Shown here: piece after piece, positions 26,886-36,362 of the stretch
Numbering within the stretch: position 1 is the first letter of the stretch
How the letters are laid out: each line of letters opens with the position of its first letter
NCBI GenBank assembly: GCA_963785075.1
Contig: CAWATW010000001.1
Coordinates: 1-64,000 of the forward strand
Length of the DNA stretch: 64,000 nt
Source: JAOUGY01 sp963785075
GTDB lineage: Bacteria > Actinomycetota > Acidimicrobiia > Spongiisociales > ZC4RG35
Reading direction: 5' to 3'
Notes under the pieces: model-generated
Told to the model about the DNA's origin: nothing
Databases searched by the model: none
Seen by the model: the letters and a program-made list of their open reading frames with translations, nothing else
Position numbers and translations under genes: made by a program

Positions 26886-28343
26886 TCAGGGCAAGGACCG
26901 TGCTCTGTGTAGAAAGGCGGCCAGCTGACCGCGGGTCACGCAGTTCGTGGGGCAAAACCTGTCGTTTTTCGGAGGATTGCACCCACGGGTGACGCCGGCG
27001 GTTCTTAGCCGGTCGATGTCGCCCTCAAACACCGAGCCGTCGTCATCGACGAACAGGTCGCCGCCGCCATCGTCGACGTAACCCAGCGCCCGTACCAGCA
27101 GTGCTGCCAGCTGCCCACGGGTCACGTCGCGATCAGGACAGTACCGATCATTCTCCGGCGGGTTGCAGCCGTTGGTGATCCCCGCGGCCGCAAGCTTCTC
27201 GATGTCGGCTTCGAAGACGGAGCTGTCGTCATCGATGAACGGGTCATCCGCCCTGTCGGTGAGACCGAGGGCCCGTGCCAGGATTGCGGCCATTTGCCCG
27301 CGGGTGACATGGTCGTCGGGACAGAACCAATCCCCGGCTGGAGGGTTGCAGCCCTTCGTGATGTCATTCCGACCCAGCCAGGCGATGTCGCTGCGGAAGG
27401 TATGGGTGAGGCTGTCGACAAAGCAACCGGGATCACGAGAGTCCGACTGCCACCTGACACTCTGATACACGTCGTAGTCCCCGTCCCCGGCCATGGCCGA
27501 AACGCCGGTCACCGTGCCGCAGCCGTCACTGTCGATCCCTCCCCACCAGTAGAAGTCGGGAAGAGCTTCGATCCGCTCGACCAAGCCGCTTGTCTTGTAC
27601 TCAGAGATCACCACGTTGCCAGTTTCATCGTCGTAGTGATTGATGAACACTCCACGGTCCGGTGCCGCTGCGATGGTCTGGCCTCCGAAGGTTCCGAGGT
27701 CCAATGGTCCCAGGCTGTCTGCGATCGACAACGAAGCATCGAACGTGAGAACAGTCACCTCTCCAGAGTCAAGCGAAGCATCGATCTCCTCGAAGAGACC
27801 CACCAAGCCCCGACCAGGCTCTGCAGCAAGCCGAATCCTCCGCGTCTGTTCGGGGAGGACCTCGGTTACCTGTGTCAGGTCGCTGAGCGGACGTAGCTCT
27901 ACTGCTCCAGAGTGGTCGATGAGGACGTAGTCGCCCCAGACCGCCACGTCGCCGAGAATGCCCCTGTCCCGCCAGGTCCAACCCTCCGGCGGATCGAACA
28001 TCAGCGTCGACAGCAATTCTCCCTGCAACGTCGTCACAGAGAGCTGGAAGGTGTCGGGGAGAGCGTCGAGGGCATTGACTCCGGAGGCAACGATCACGTC
28101 ATTGCCGACAGACACAAAGCTCGCCGGGATCTCGGTCATGGTCAGTTGTTCCTCGGCGACGACACCCAGCCTTTCGTACTGGGCCACGGCGATGACTGAT
28201 CCGTCGGGTGACACTGCGACATCGTCGAAAGGGCCGTCTTGGGGGAGAACCTCTGGCGGCAACGCCGCGGCGGACGTATCGACAGCTGACACCAAGGCTG
28301 CAGCAGCCAACACCACAGCCCCGGCAGTGGGCAGACGACGCAT
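26886..28343 (-). CDS. Secreted surface-layer-like repeat protein (second type)
   Basis: The 485-residue protein has a signal peptide (AGAVVLAAAALVSAVDTSAAA). An N-terminal ~290-residue propeller-like region follows (DDVAVSPDGSVIAVAQ, ILGDVAVWGDYVLIDHSG, WWGGIDSDGCGTVTGV). Three C-terminal modules have cores FCPDDHVTRGQMAAILARAL, YCPDRDVTRGQLAALLVRAL and FCPTNCVTRGQLAAFLHRA, each with a GCNPP segment. It shares the anchoring modules but not the N-terminal domain with copy B. It lies inside the DNA that splits the second EEP gene. The reading frame is intact. Confidence 0.85.
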   Translation of the reverse strand: MRRLPTAGAVVLAAAALVSAVDTSAAALPPEVLPQDGPFDDVAVSPDGSVIAVAQYERLGVVAEEQLTMTEIPASFVSVGNDVIVASGVNALDALPDTFQLSVTTLQGELLSTLMFDPPEGWTWRDRGILGDVAVWGDYVLIDHSGAVELRPLSDLTQVTEVLPEQTRRIRLAAEPGRGLVGLFEEIDASLDSGEVTVLTFDASLSIADSLGPLDLGTFGGQTIAAAPDRGVFINHYDDETGNVVISEYKTSGLVERIEALPDFYWWGGIDSDGCGTVTGVSAMAGDGDYDVYQSVRWQSDSRDPGCFVDSLTHTFRSDIAWLGRNDITKGCNPPAGDWFCPDDHVTRGQMAAILARALGLTDRADDPFIDDDSSVFEADIEKLAAAGITNGCNPPENDRYCPDRDVTRGQLAALLVRALGYVDDGGGDLFVDDDGSVFEGDIDRLRTAGVTRGCNPPKNDRFCPTNCVTRGQLAAFLHRARSLP

Positions 28344-28452
28344 GGGCGGATTCCTTCCAACCGCTCCATTCGAATCTACTCCTTGCTGCTGTCGCCCCGG
28401 GTCATCGTTTGCTGCTCAGGTCTAGGTCTTGGTCCTGGCCGAAGGAGCAGCG

Positions 28453-28767
28453 ATGGCGAGGCCATCGAAGAAGACGACTGATCAGAAGCTACGGATCGTC
28501 ATGTCGGTTTTGCGCGGCAAGTACTCGGCGGCGGAGGCTGCCCGCCAGAACGGCGTGTCCGAACAGTCGGTCCACAACTGGAAGAAACAGTTCCTCGACG
28601 GCGGCCGTCAGGGCTTGGAGAAGGGGGTTCGGCGGCGGTCGTCGCGTGAGGTCGAGCTCGAGGTCGAGAACGAAGAGCTGAAGGCGGCGCTGGGTGAAGC
28701 TCATGTCCAGTTGGGGGTGTGGAAGAAGGGGGCCGAGTATCTCCCCCCATCGAGGACCTCGAGATGA
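28453..28767 (+). CDS. IS3-type element, OrfA (helix-turn-helix)
   Basis: The 104-residue protein begins MARPSKKTTDQKLRIVMSVLRGKY, with a helix-turn-helix (SAAEAARQNGVSEQSVHNWKKQFLDGG) followed by a leucine-zipper-like segment (REVELEVENEELKAALGEAHVQ). This is typical of the DNA-binding OrfA of IS3-like elements. The start ATG follows GAAGGAGCAGCG. The end overlaps the start region of OrfB in another frame, as is common in this family. Confidence 0.8.
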   Translation: MARPSKKTTDQKLRIVMSVLRGKYSAAEAARQNGVSEQSVHNWKKQFLDGGRQGLEKGVRRRSSREVELEVENEELKAALGEAHVQLGVWKKGAEYLPPSRTSR

Positions 28768-29645
28768 TCCGGATCGAAGCCCAGCTCACGACCTCGAGGC
28801 CCTCAGAGCTGATCGGTGTTCCTCGCCGCACCTACCAGTACCGGCTGAGCAAGTGGCGGGCCGGTGACCCGGTGAAGGGGCCGCGGCCGGCTCCGGTGGT
28901 GGATCGGATCGAACCGCTGGTCGCCAAGTACGCCGAGAGGTGGGAGGCGTGAGGTCATCGCAAGATCTGGGCGCTCGCCCGGGCCGACGGCCACGATGTC
29001 GGGTCGCAGTCGTCGGTGAAACGAGCGATCGCACGGCGAAACCTGTTACGCCGTTGGCGTATCAGGCCGAACGCCGCCAACTCGCCCGAGAGCGGAGAGA
29101 GGCGCTTGTTGATCCACCCCTGCGTCGCAACCGGGTACGGCAGGTCGACTTCTCCGAGTTCGACCCTCGTGTGTCTCGTGTCGACCACCAAGACCACGTC
29201 GGACCTGATCGCCGCCCTCGAGGCTGCGGTGACGTCCGCCGAGGCTCTGATGAGGATGCCGCTCGTCGATGACTGCGTCAACCTGGCGACCGGTGAGGTC
29301 GAAACGTTGATTGTGGTGACTGACAACGGTGCGGCAATGCGGTCAGCGGCGGTGGCTGCCCGGTTCGCTCGCCGGACATGGATGCGCCACGTCCGGACCA
29401 GGCATCGAGCACCCGAGACGAACGGGGTGATCGAACGATGGTTCGAATCGCTCAAGTACGAGCGGCTCTACCGTCACGACATCACAGACGGCACCGACCT
29501 CGCCGACCATGTCGACGACTTCACCGACGAGTACAACCGGATCAGACCCCACGAGAACATCGACTGGCAACGACCCCTCGACCGATACCTGACCCCCCCG
29601 AAACCCTCAAACCCGACCACCCCGGATTCTGTGCAAGAAGGCTGA
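28764..29645 (+). pseudogene. IS3-type OrfB integrase-core transposase, broken
   Basis: Pieces in order are SELIGVPRRTYQYRLSKWRAG; an in-frame TGA at about 28949 followed by GHRKIWALARADGHDV; QVDFSEFD (first Asp); then, in another frame, TLIVVTDNGAAM (second Asp) and RHRAPETNGVIERWFESLKYERLY (Glu) to a stop at 29645. The stop codon and two frame changes inactivate it. The element lies at the point where the second EEP gene is cut (EEP sequence resumes at about 29660), so it may have caused that break. Confidence 0.8.
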
Positions 29646-29659
29646 CTCGGGACAACGGT

Positions 29660-30300
29660 CGAGCAGAGGGCTTCGTACAGCGGATCGCCGTGCCGTTCGA
29701 TGTTGAAGTCACCGAGGGCGATCAGGTTGTGTTTGCAGGCATGGACGTCGCGAGCCCAGTCCGCCATCCAAGCGGCGAACGTCTTCAGCTCGGCTGCCCG
29801 CTCCTCGGATCGGTTCCCGTACTTGACCTGCATGGTTACGAGGATGAAGGTCTGTACCGCCGAGTAGAAGCTGACGGCATATGGGTGCCGGCGAATTGTT
29901 CGGTCATGGTGCCAGGCTCGATGCCAAGTTCGTTCTGGGGCAGGACCAGCTCGGCGGCGAGCCCGCACGGCTTGGCCCGGCGTGAGTCGTGCACGAACAC
30001 CGTTCGTTCGTTGTTGCCCGGCGCTCCCCGGGTGACGTCGGTGAGGATGAATCCCCAGTGCGGGTCAGGGTGGTTGAGGGCTTTGAGGGTGTGGCGGAGG
30101 CTCCGAGGCACCGAATCCGATGTCGGTCGCAGACATGATGCACCGGGGCAGCGTGGCATGTCGGCCAGGGCGACCTTGGCGGCGAGGATGCTGGCGCCGG
30201 ACGCCGATGAGATGGTGTCCACCTGCGAGAGCACGCCCAGTTCCTCCAGGCGACGAGACATAGGCGCGCCTCGGCCGCCGCTCTTTCGAGGCATGCCTCG
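29660..30300 (-). pseudogene. Deleted and frameshifted second copy of the patatin-EEP pair
   Basis: On the minus strand from 30300 come patatin pieces: RLEELGVLSQVDTISSASGASILAAKVALADMP, then MSATDIGFG in a shifted frame. They are fused directly to EEP sequence: LRHTLKALNHPDPHWGFILTDVTRGAPGN, then YAVSFYSAVQTFILVTMQVKYGN and LIALGDFNIERHGDPLYEALCST, ending at about 29660. Compared with 8707-10978, at least two internal deletions have removed the patatin middle and the junction with EEP. Confidence 0.8.
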
Positions 30301-30606
30301 CCGTGACCGGTACGGCGCTTCCTCGCTAGTCGAGTGAAATCTGGCAGGAGGACCCTACACGTCCGGATACGCCGCGACGTACGGTCGAAGTGGTCGCGTG
30401 GTACCCCCCATTGGGGTACCGAACGAGTCGTATGGCGAGTTGGGAGAGGTCGACGAAGGCGTCGTCCGATCGAGCTGGTGTCGGTCGGTCCTGCGGCTCC
30501 GAGGCCAGGGGCAGCTTGTATGCCGCTCTTCAGCGGGGCCGCGGGCACGGCACGGCGACGTCGTTGTCGGGCGATCGGTTCGGCCTCTCTGGTCTGGGAG
30601 GTGGCG

Positions 30607-32190
30607 ATGAGGACCAAGATCCTGCTGGTTTCTGTGTTTGTCCTGACCTTGGCGGTCGCAGGCGGCCCATCGGCCCAGGCAGAACCGGTCTGCGGCAATG
30701 GCCTGATCGAGGGTACCGAGCAGTGCGACGACGGAAACGTCGACAGTGGGGACGGCTGCGATCTCTCGTGTCGTGTCGAGTGCAGTTCCGACACCGACTG
30801 CGTGAACGGGATGCCGTGCGACACCGTCAGAGGCGTGTGCAAGGACTGCCAGATTGCCTGCAATTGCCCTCAGGAGTGGTTCTGTTACAAGGGCTTCTGC
30901 GTCCGAGATCCCCGCCAGGTCGTGTACTGCTGCGAGAAGGCAGGATGCCCGCCGGGACAGTCGTGCCTGAACGCAGACAACGATAAGAGCGTTTGTCCCG
31001 AGAACCCGACCTATCACTGCGATTCGGCGTGTGACTGTGGGCCGGCGCACTGCTGCAACGACAACACATGCGTGAAGGACATCGACGACCCGTGGAAGCC
31101 CGGTGGCGCCGAGGTCGGCCCGCCCTGCGTTCGTGGGGTCGATGCAACCTACTGCTCGGCCCGGCCCGAGTGTATCGCCGGCTACTGGGCCTGGGGTGGG
31201 ACGCTGGATTCTGACTTCCGCTGCTACAACCCGCTCACCCACCAGGTGAGGGGCTTCTGCGGTGGTGAGGATTGCTACTTCTCCGGCGACTGCGGTGGTG
31301 GCGAGGTCTGCGCCGACATGCGAACCGACAACCCGGCGGAATCCACGCCCGGCACGCTGTCGAGTCCCGCAGGCGGGGGATGTGTTTCGGGGGCGACTGC
31401 CGAAGCCGAATTCGGCTGGGCGCAGAGTGAGATCCTTGCTCCCTGCAGCCCGCTCACCGAGCCCGGACGCGTCTGCGAGGCGGGGTGGCGTCCCGGCGAC
31501 GGCACGCTGATCGAGCGAGTTGTCGGCAAGGGTGGGTCCTGTGGCAACGGCGCCTGTGAATTCGGTTTGGGGGAGACCAGCGCCAACTGCGCTCCCGATT
31601 GTGCGTGTGGGGATGGGTACTGCGACACCAGCGAGGTCGGTGCGTGTTCTGTCGACTGTGGCCTCTGCGACGCCACCGGCTGTGAACAGCCGGTGATGCC
31701 GGCCGAGTGGTCGGCGGTGTCCGCATGCGGCGATGGGGTCTGCCAGCGCAACGGGCAGATCCCCGAAGACTGTGTGAACTGCCAGCTCGACTGCGACGCG
31801 GTCAACGACTCCGATGGAGACGGCGTCCCAAATGGGTGCGACAACTGTCCCGACGTGTACAACGAGGACCAGAATGACTTCGACGGTGACCGACTTGGTG
31901 ACGCCTGCGACCCGGATGACGACGGTGACGGCGTCGCAGACGGTGACGACGTCTGCGACCGGACGGTTCTGACCGAACCTCCGCCGCTCGAGTGGAAGAG
32001 GAACCGCTATTGGACCAACGCAGCCGGCCAGTTCCTCGATCCCTACGACAGAGACTCCGGCTACACGGCGTCCGACACGGGCGGCTGCTCGGCGAGTCAG
32101 ATCATCGAGGCGGCGGGCCTTGGTGGTGCCCATCTTCGGTTCGGGATCACCAAGAGTGCGTTGACCGACTGGGCGGCCGCACTGCCCTGA
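30607..32190 (+). CDS. Large cysteine-rich secreted protein with DUF4215-like and thrombospondin type-3-like repeats
   Basis: The ATG at 30607 follows GGGAGGTGGCG. The frame is open 270 bases further up, without a better start. The 527-residue protein has a signal peptide (ILLVSVFVLTLAVAGGPSAQA). It then has CGNGLIEGTEQCDDGNVDSGDGCDLSC, the myxococcal-type cysteine-rich repeat (DUF4215), followed by ~330 residues with more than 50 cysteines. Near residues 395-445 come calcium-binding repeats (DSDGDGVPNGCDNCPDVYNEDQNDFDGDRLGDACDPDDDGDGVADGDDVCD). The end, GCSASQIIEAAGLGGAHLRFG, matches the 'GCSC.QII' tail of such proteins. It is likely a disulfide-rich extracellular structural or adhesive protein. 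Confidence 0.85.
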   Translation: MRTKILLVSVFVLTLAVAGGPSAQAEPVCGNGLIEGTEQCDDGNVDSGDGCDLSCRVECSSDTDCVNGMPCDTVRGVCKDCQIACNCPQEWFCYKGFCVRDPRQVVYCCEKAGCPPGQSCLNADNDKSVCPENPTYHCDSACDCGPAHCCNDNTCVKDIDDPWKPGGAEVGPPCVRGVDATYCSARPECIAGYWAWGGTLDSDFRCYNPLTHQVRGFCGGEDCYFSGDCGGGEVCADMRTDNPAESTPGTLSSPAGGGCVSGATAEAEFGWAQSEILAPCSPLTEPGRVCEAGWRPGDGTLIERVVGKGGSCGNGACEFGLGETSANCAPDCACGDGYCDTSEVGACSVDCGLCDATGCEQPVMPAEWSAVSACGDGVCQRNGQIPEDCVNCQLDCDAVNDSDGDGVPNGCDNCPDVYNEDQNDFDGDRLGDACDPDDDGDGVADGDDVCDRTVLTEPPPLEWKRNRYWTNAAGQFLDPYDRDSGYTASDTGGCSASQIIEAAGLGGAHLRFGITKSALTDWAAALP

Positions 32191-32906
32191 TCAAACACTC
32201 GAGCGGGGCCACGGCGCCAGCGCTCGACAGGAGCGATCCGCAGGGGGTATTCCTGCTCTTGCGCCCGGTTCCGTGTCGGCGTGACCTCGTTCGAGCGCGC
32301 TGCTCAGATTCAGCATGTGTGGAAGCCCCCGTTGAGAGTTGTACCGCCACATGCCCGGCGGGATGGACCGCTGGTCCGGCGGATCCCCGGTCCCAGTCCG
32401 CAGCCGGATATGCCCCCGGCGACCCGACTGAGCGACCGAGGTGACGTTCACGCGACTGTCCAGTCGGCGTCGACGAAGCTCGGCTTCGACCTGAACTGGT
32501 ACCGGCACGGCTCCGTGGACGACGAATAGTCGACGGACCTCGACCCGCGCGTCGCCTCCCCCACCATGAGACTCTGTTCAAGCTTCTCTACCGGGGTGCG
32601 CCCGAAGAACTACTGGTACACCCTCGCAGTGGCAAATCGGCTGAAGCGGATCCGGCCGTGATGGAGGAGTTGGTGCATCTGATGCGTGATCCTCCCGAGG
32701 TCAGGTGCGAGGATCAGACGTGGGCCTTCGCCACGTCACGCTGGTGTCGATGTCAGCATTGGTGTCGCCGCGCCTCGCCCGCTTCGCAGTACGAGCAGTG
32801 GCAGACATCTCGAGGGCCGTGCACCGCATGTGACCCCGCGACGGAGCCCCAGTCTTCGAGTTTCCATCCGGGACGCACATGCAACCAGCGTCCGCCCGTT
32901 CCGGAC
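32191..32906 (+). other. Long stretch without an intact gene; one coding-like scrap
   Basis: Around 32560-32700 the plus strand encodes LFKLLYRGAPEELLVHP and MEELVHLMRDPPEV in one frame. This has real-protein character but no start or family match, and it breaks off at 32710. The rest shows nothing recognisable. Confidence 0.35.
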
Positions 32907-33389
32907 TCAGGAGAAGACCGTCGAGATCCACCGGCCAATCAGGTGTGCCGCAATGATGACAAGTGCAGTTACCACCAGATGCTCCATCACGACCGGTCCC
33001 ACCCTCGCGCCCTGCGAACGCGCCAGGTTCCAGCTCAACAACGACAGTGCGAGTGCCCCCCATAGAATCGATACAACAACGGCGGTATCGAGGTCGAGGA
33101 GAATCACTGGTAGGGCGAACGTAAGAGCCATGGACAGCTTCGAGGCGAACGTGGCGATCGTGGAAATCCACACGTCGCGTTTGGTGTGAACACCCTCCGC
33201 CTCTTCCGAAACGTGAATGCCAAGTGCGTCGGAGAGGGAGTCTGCCACTGCGATGGTGAAGATCCCACCTATGACAGCCAGCCGCGAGCTAGTGCCAGCC
33301 GACAGGCCCACGAGCAGGCCGAGAGTCGTGATGACACCAGAGGTGAGCCCGAAGGAGATCCCAACCCTGACCGAATGTTCGACCGGCAC
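32907..33389 (-). CDS. VIT1/CCC1-like small membrane transporter
   Basis: The 160-residue protein has four to five membrane helices. Its first half, ISFGLTSGVITTLGLLVGL, then AVIGGIFTIAVADSLSDALGIHVSEEAE, resembles the first helices of vacuolar-iron-transporter (VIT1/CCC1) proteins, which export Fe(II) or Mn(II). The conserved Asp/Glu residues in ADSLSDAL and SEEAE fit metal-binding positions. It is shorter than the usual ~230 residues because the cytosolic metal-binding insert is nearly absent. Substrate and direction are inferred. It stands alone among IS remnants. Confidence 0.6.
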   Translation of the reverse strand: MPVEHSVRVGISFGLTSGVITTLGLLVGLSAGTSSRLAVIGGIFTIAVADSLSDALGIHVSEEAEGVHTKRDVWISTIATFASKLSMALTFALPVILLDLDTAVVVSILWGALALSLLSWNLARSQGARVGPVVMEHLVVTALVIIAAHLIGRWISTVFS

Positions 33390-33837
33390 GCCAGCACCTC
33401 CTCAATCTGAAGCGATCATCGCAAACTCAGCGCCATCGTCCATTCTCCTCGATCAACCGCCGGAGCCGATCTCCCTTGGCGGCGCCAGACCAGGATTCCC
33501 AGTACAGAGGCTCCGCCGATTTCGGATGTCATGTGCGAAGGACGTGCGAGCTCCAACGGAGCAGGCGCGGGTCTCAGAGACCTTGGCCTTGCTGGCGGAT
33601 GACCGTTCGCACGTCGAAGCCGGAGTCTCGAGAGTTGACCGAAACGCGAGTACCCCTGACCACGGAGCGCCACCGATCAACGAATACGGAGCGGTGACGC
33701 CCCTCTCGCCGAGTGTCTGGGATCGGCATCTCGTGTTCGTTGCCGGGTGCGTCGATCGCCACGGTGCGCGGCAGTCGACCGGTTGAATCGGCGCGTTTCG
33801 TCGGTCGTCTGCAGGCCTTCGGATCGGTCTCGATGAA
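33390..33837. other. Gene-free stretch ahead of the IS256 fragment
   Basis: Only short frames without recognisable motifs occur here. The region ends at the IS256 left inverted repeat at 33842. Confidence 0.35.
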
Positions 33838-33841
33838 CCGG

Positions 33842-34440
33842 GAGTGTCGGAAATCCGGTGTATCTGCCTGTTGGCCTGAGATGCTGACTCGCTGTTGAGC
33901 GGTTGGCAGAAAGGACTGGCAGTGACCGATACGACTGAGCCGGCGACTCATACGCTGGAGGACCGGCAGCTTGCTGAGGAGTTGGTGGAAGGCGCTCGGG
34001 ACGAGGGCGTCGAGCTGGTCGGCCCGGGGGGATTGTTGGCCGGTTTGACCAAGACGGTGCTCGAAGCATCGCTCGAGGCAGAGATGTCGGAGCATCTCGG
34101 CTACGACAAGCATGACCCGGCCAGCCGGGAGAAGTGCTCCAACTCTCGCAACGGCACCCGCTCGAAGGAACTGTTGACCGATGTCGGGCCGGTGAGCATC
34201 GATGTGCCTCGTGATCGCAACGGCAGCTTCGAACCCCAGATCGTCAAGAAACGTCAACGGCGCCTGTCGGGGGTGGATGAGATGGTGATCTCGCTGACCG
34301 CCAAGGGCTTGACGACCGGTGAGGTGTCGGCGCACATGGCGGACGTGTATGGCGCCGAGGTGTCCCGCGACACCATCAGCCGCATCACCGATCGTGTGAT
34401 CGATGAGATGGCGGACCAGCAGACCGGCCGCTCGCAACCC
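33842..34440 (+). mobile_element. 5' fragment of a second IS256-family element
   Basis: The left terminal repeat (GAGTGTCGGAAATCCGGTGT) and the transposase start (GTG at 33922) repeat 15137-15700 with few changes. The coding part is intact to TISRITDRVIDEMA and then stops matching near 34410-34440, just before an IS3-type end. The last two thirds of the transposase are missing, so the element cannot move by itself. Confidence 0.85.
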
Positions 34441-34467
34441 CCACCAGCATCCACCGGGTCACCGTGT

Positions 34468-34900
34468 CCAACTGACCTTGCCCCGGTTTCGTGGACACGG
34501 TGTTTTGGTGTTCATGCGGTGAACCTGGCGGCGTATTCGGCGGGGGTGTGATGGTCGAGGCGTGCCTGGTGTCGTTGGCGGTTGTAGAACACTTCGATGT
34601 ATTCGAACAGGTAGAGCCTGGCTTCGGCGCGGGTGGCGAAGAAGATCGACCCGCGGATCCAGGCGATCTCTCGTTTGATCGTGGACCAGAACGTTTCCAT
34701 GGCGGCGTTATGGAAACAGTCCCCGGTCGACCCGAACCACACGTGCAGGCCGGCGAGTTCGGCAGTGGCGCAGAACTCGAGCGACGTGTATTGCACCTTG
34801 AGATCCGGCGTCGGAGTGGTGGATCGCTCCTTGGATCGGTGTGCCCTCTCGAGCCCTTGAGCTTGCCGCTTGGCGGATGTGCGCGATCAACGGGGGTGAC
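34468..34900 (-). pseudogene. IS3-family transposase, C-terminal fragment with element end
   Basis: The minus strand encodes HHSDAGSQ, then in another frame YTSLEFCATAELAGLHVWFGSTGDCFHNAAMETFWSTIKREI and FEYIEVFYNRQRHQARLDHHTPAEYAARFTA to a stop at 34512. This is the last third of an IS3/IS150-type integrase core with the catalytic Asp and Glu. TGACCTTGCCCCGGTTTCGT at about 34468, running into GGACACGG, looks like the element's terminal repeat, placed against the truncated IS256. The N-terminal part is absent. Confidence 0.8.
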
Positions 34901-35069
34901 TCACATCTCAGTCCAGGGTTGGTCCGTCACGTCCATGGGTTGCGTACGCTTCGAGACGTGGGGCCTGCGACACGTCATCATCCCGGTCCGACGGGGATGT
35001 TTGACCGATCGCGTATCTGAATCGGCTCCGGCGATGGCGGAATGCGGTATGCCTTGAGGTGATCGACAT

Positions 35070-36218
35070 ATGGAGAGTCCGCGATTAGTCGTCACCGATC
35101 ATGCTGGTGCTCAGCAGACGTTTGGTCTGCCGGTAGGGTCGGTGGTGGTGGGCCGCTCGGATTCGGCCGACATTCCGATCGGGTCGGATTATGTGAGCGA
35201 GCGCCACGCCGAACTCAGGTGGGATGGCTCGGTGCTCAAGATCAGGGATCTGGGTTCTACCAATGGGACGCGGGTCAACGGCACGCGTCTGGTCGACACG
35301 GTCGAGCTCCGGAACCACGATCGGATAGTTCTCGGTACCGTCGAGGGCTATGTCGTTCTGCCGGCCCACGATCAGCACACGCAGATGATGTCCGATGTCG
35401 CCACTGATGTCCCCGACCCACTCCAGAGTCCAGCGTCGCCCGCCGCGCCGAAGCTACCGCCGCGAAGGGCGTCGAACTCGGTGTTCGTGAGCTATGCCCG
35501 AGAGGAGTCGGGCCGGGCCCAGGCGTTCGTGGGCCATCTGCGTGCACGGGGATGGCACGTGATCATCGATCAGGATGTCCTTCGACCGGGGGAGGTCTGG
35601 AACCAGAGCATCTCCGAGCATATTGCCGGCTGTTCGGTGGTGCTGGCGCTGATCTCTCCGTCTGCGGCCGGTTCAGCCTGGGTCAATCAGGAACTGGTCG
35701 CGGCGGTCAACGCCCGCCGGCCGGTTCTTCCGCTGGTGATCGACAGCTACAACATCGGTGAGACCCAGCGTCGTTTCGCCATTCTGGGCGATCGACAGTG
35801 GCTTACGCTCGACAGTCCCGCCGGGCAGCTCGATCCGCTCGAGTTGGACGCCGTCTCCCAGCACCTCGAACGACTCGCACAGGGAAGCCGTCCCGCACAG
35901 ACGGTCTTGGCCCGAGAACGGCTGGGATCGATGATCATGTGGCTGGGCATCCTTGGGTTGGTGGCCACGTTGGGCTGGTTCGGCGTCGGTTTGTTGCGAG
36001 TGGGATCACGTCTGCTGGACATTGTGCGGGAGGGGGAGAACGTCGACCTCGGATCGGAGGATCCCTTTGCGGTGATCGATGCCATGTTCACCGAGTACAT
36101 GAGCGAGCTGACAGGACTGTTCGTCGTCGCTCCCTTAGGGTTTGCCTCGCTTGTGGCAGTGACGACGGGCTTTGTGGTGCGGCGCAACGCCAGGAAGCGT
36201 CGCCTGATGGGCCGATAG
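35070..36218 (+). CDS. FHA-TIR-transmembrane protein
   Basis: The ATG at 35070 is preceded by GAGGTGAT at good spacing. The 382-residue protein has three parts. Residues 5-95 are a forkhead-associated domain (VVVGRSDSADI, SERHAEL, GSTNGTRVNG) that binds phosphothreonine. A ~35-residue Pro/Ala-rich linker follows. Residues 137-225 are a TIR domain (VFVSYAREESGRAQAFVGHLRARGW, GCSVVLALISPSAAGSAWVNQE). The Trp204-x3-Glu208 arrangement matches the catalytic Glu position of NAD-cleaving TIR proteins. Two membrane helices follow (IMWLGILGLVATLGWFGVGL, GLFVVAPLGFASLVAVTTGFVV). It stands alone, with IS debris upstream. Possible roles are NAD+ hydrolysis or TIR scaffolding triggered by a phosphorylated partner at the membrane; both are inferred. 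Confidence 0.85.
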   Translation: MESPRLVVTDHAGAQQTFGLPVGSVVVGRSDSADIPIGSDYVSERHAELRWDGSVLKIRDLGSTNGTRVNGTRLVDTVELRNHDRIVLGTVEGYVVLPAHDQHTQMMSDVATDVPDPLQSPASPAAPKLPPRRASNSVFVSYAREESGRAQAFVGHLRARGWHVIIDQDVLRPGEVWNQSISEHIAGCSVVLALISPSAAGSAWVNQELVAAVNARRPVLPLVIDSYNIGETQRRFAILGDRQWLTLDSPAGQLDPLELDAVSQHLERLAQGSRPAQTVLARERLGSMIMWLGILGLVATLGWFGVGLLRVGSRLLDIVREGENVDLGSEDPFAVIDAMFTEYMSELTGLFVVAPLGFASLVAVTTGFVVRRNARKRRLMGR

Positions 36219-36362
36219 TCTCCAGCCGGTCTCACCCGAATCTCGGGCAGGTCACCTCGGTGGTCCCTGTACCGGACCCTCGGCGGGCGCGGGATGGCCG
36301 CGACCGGTCACAGGGTGGCGCCGGGCTTCGCCTTGTCATCGTCCGTGAGGTTGTGCTGTCCC

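Noticed and set aside
30355..32133. 592-codon minus-strand frame opposite the cysteine-rich protein
   Set aside because: The plus strand has a signal peptide, a ribosome site and recognisable repeats. The antisense product has only biased composition.
32281..32529. 82-codon plus-strand frame as a gene
   Set aside because: No ribosome site, no family match and biased composition; the region reads as debris.
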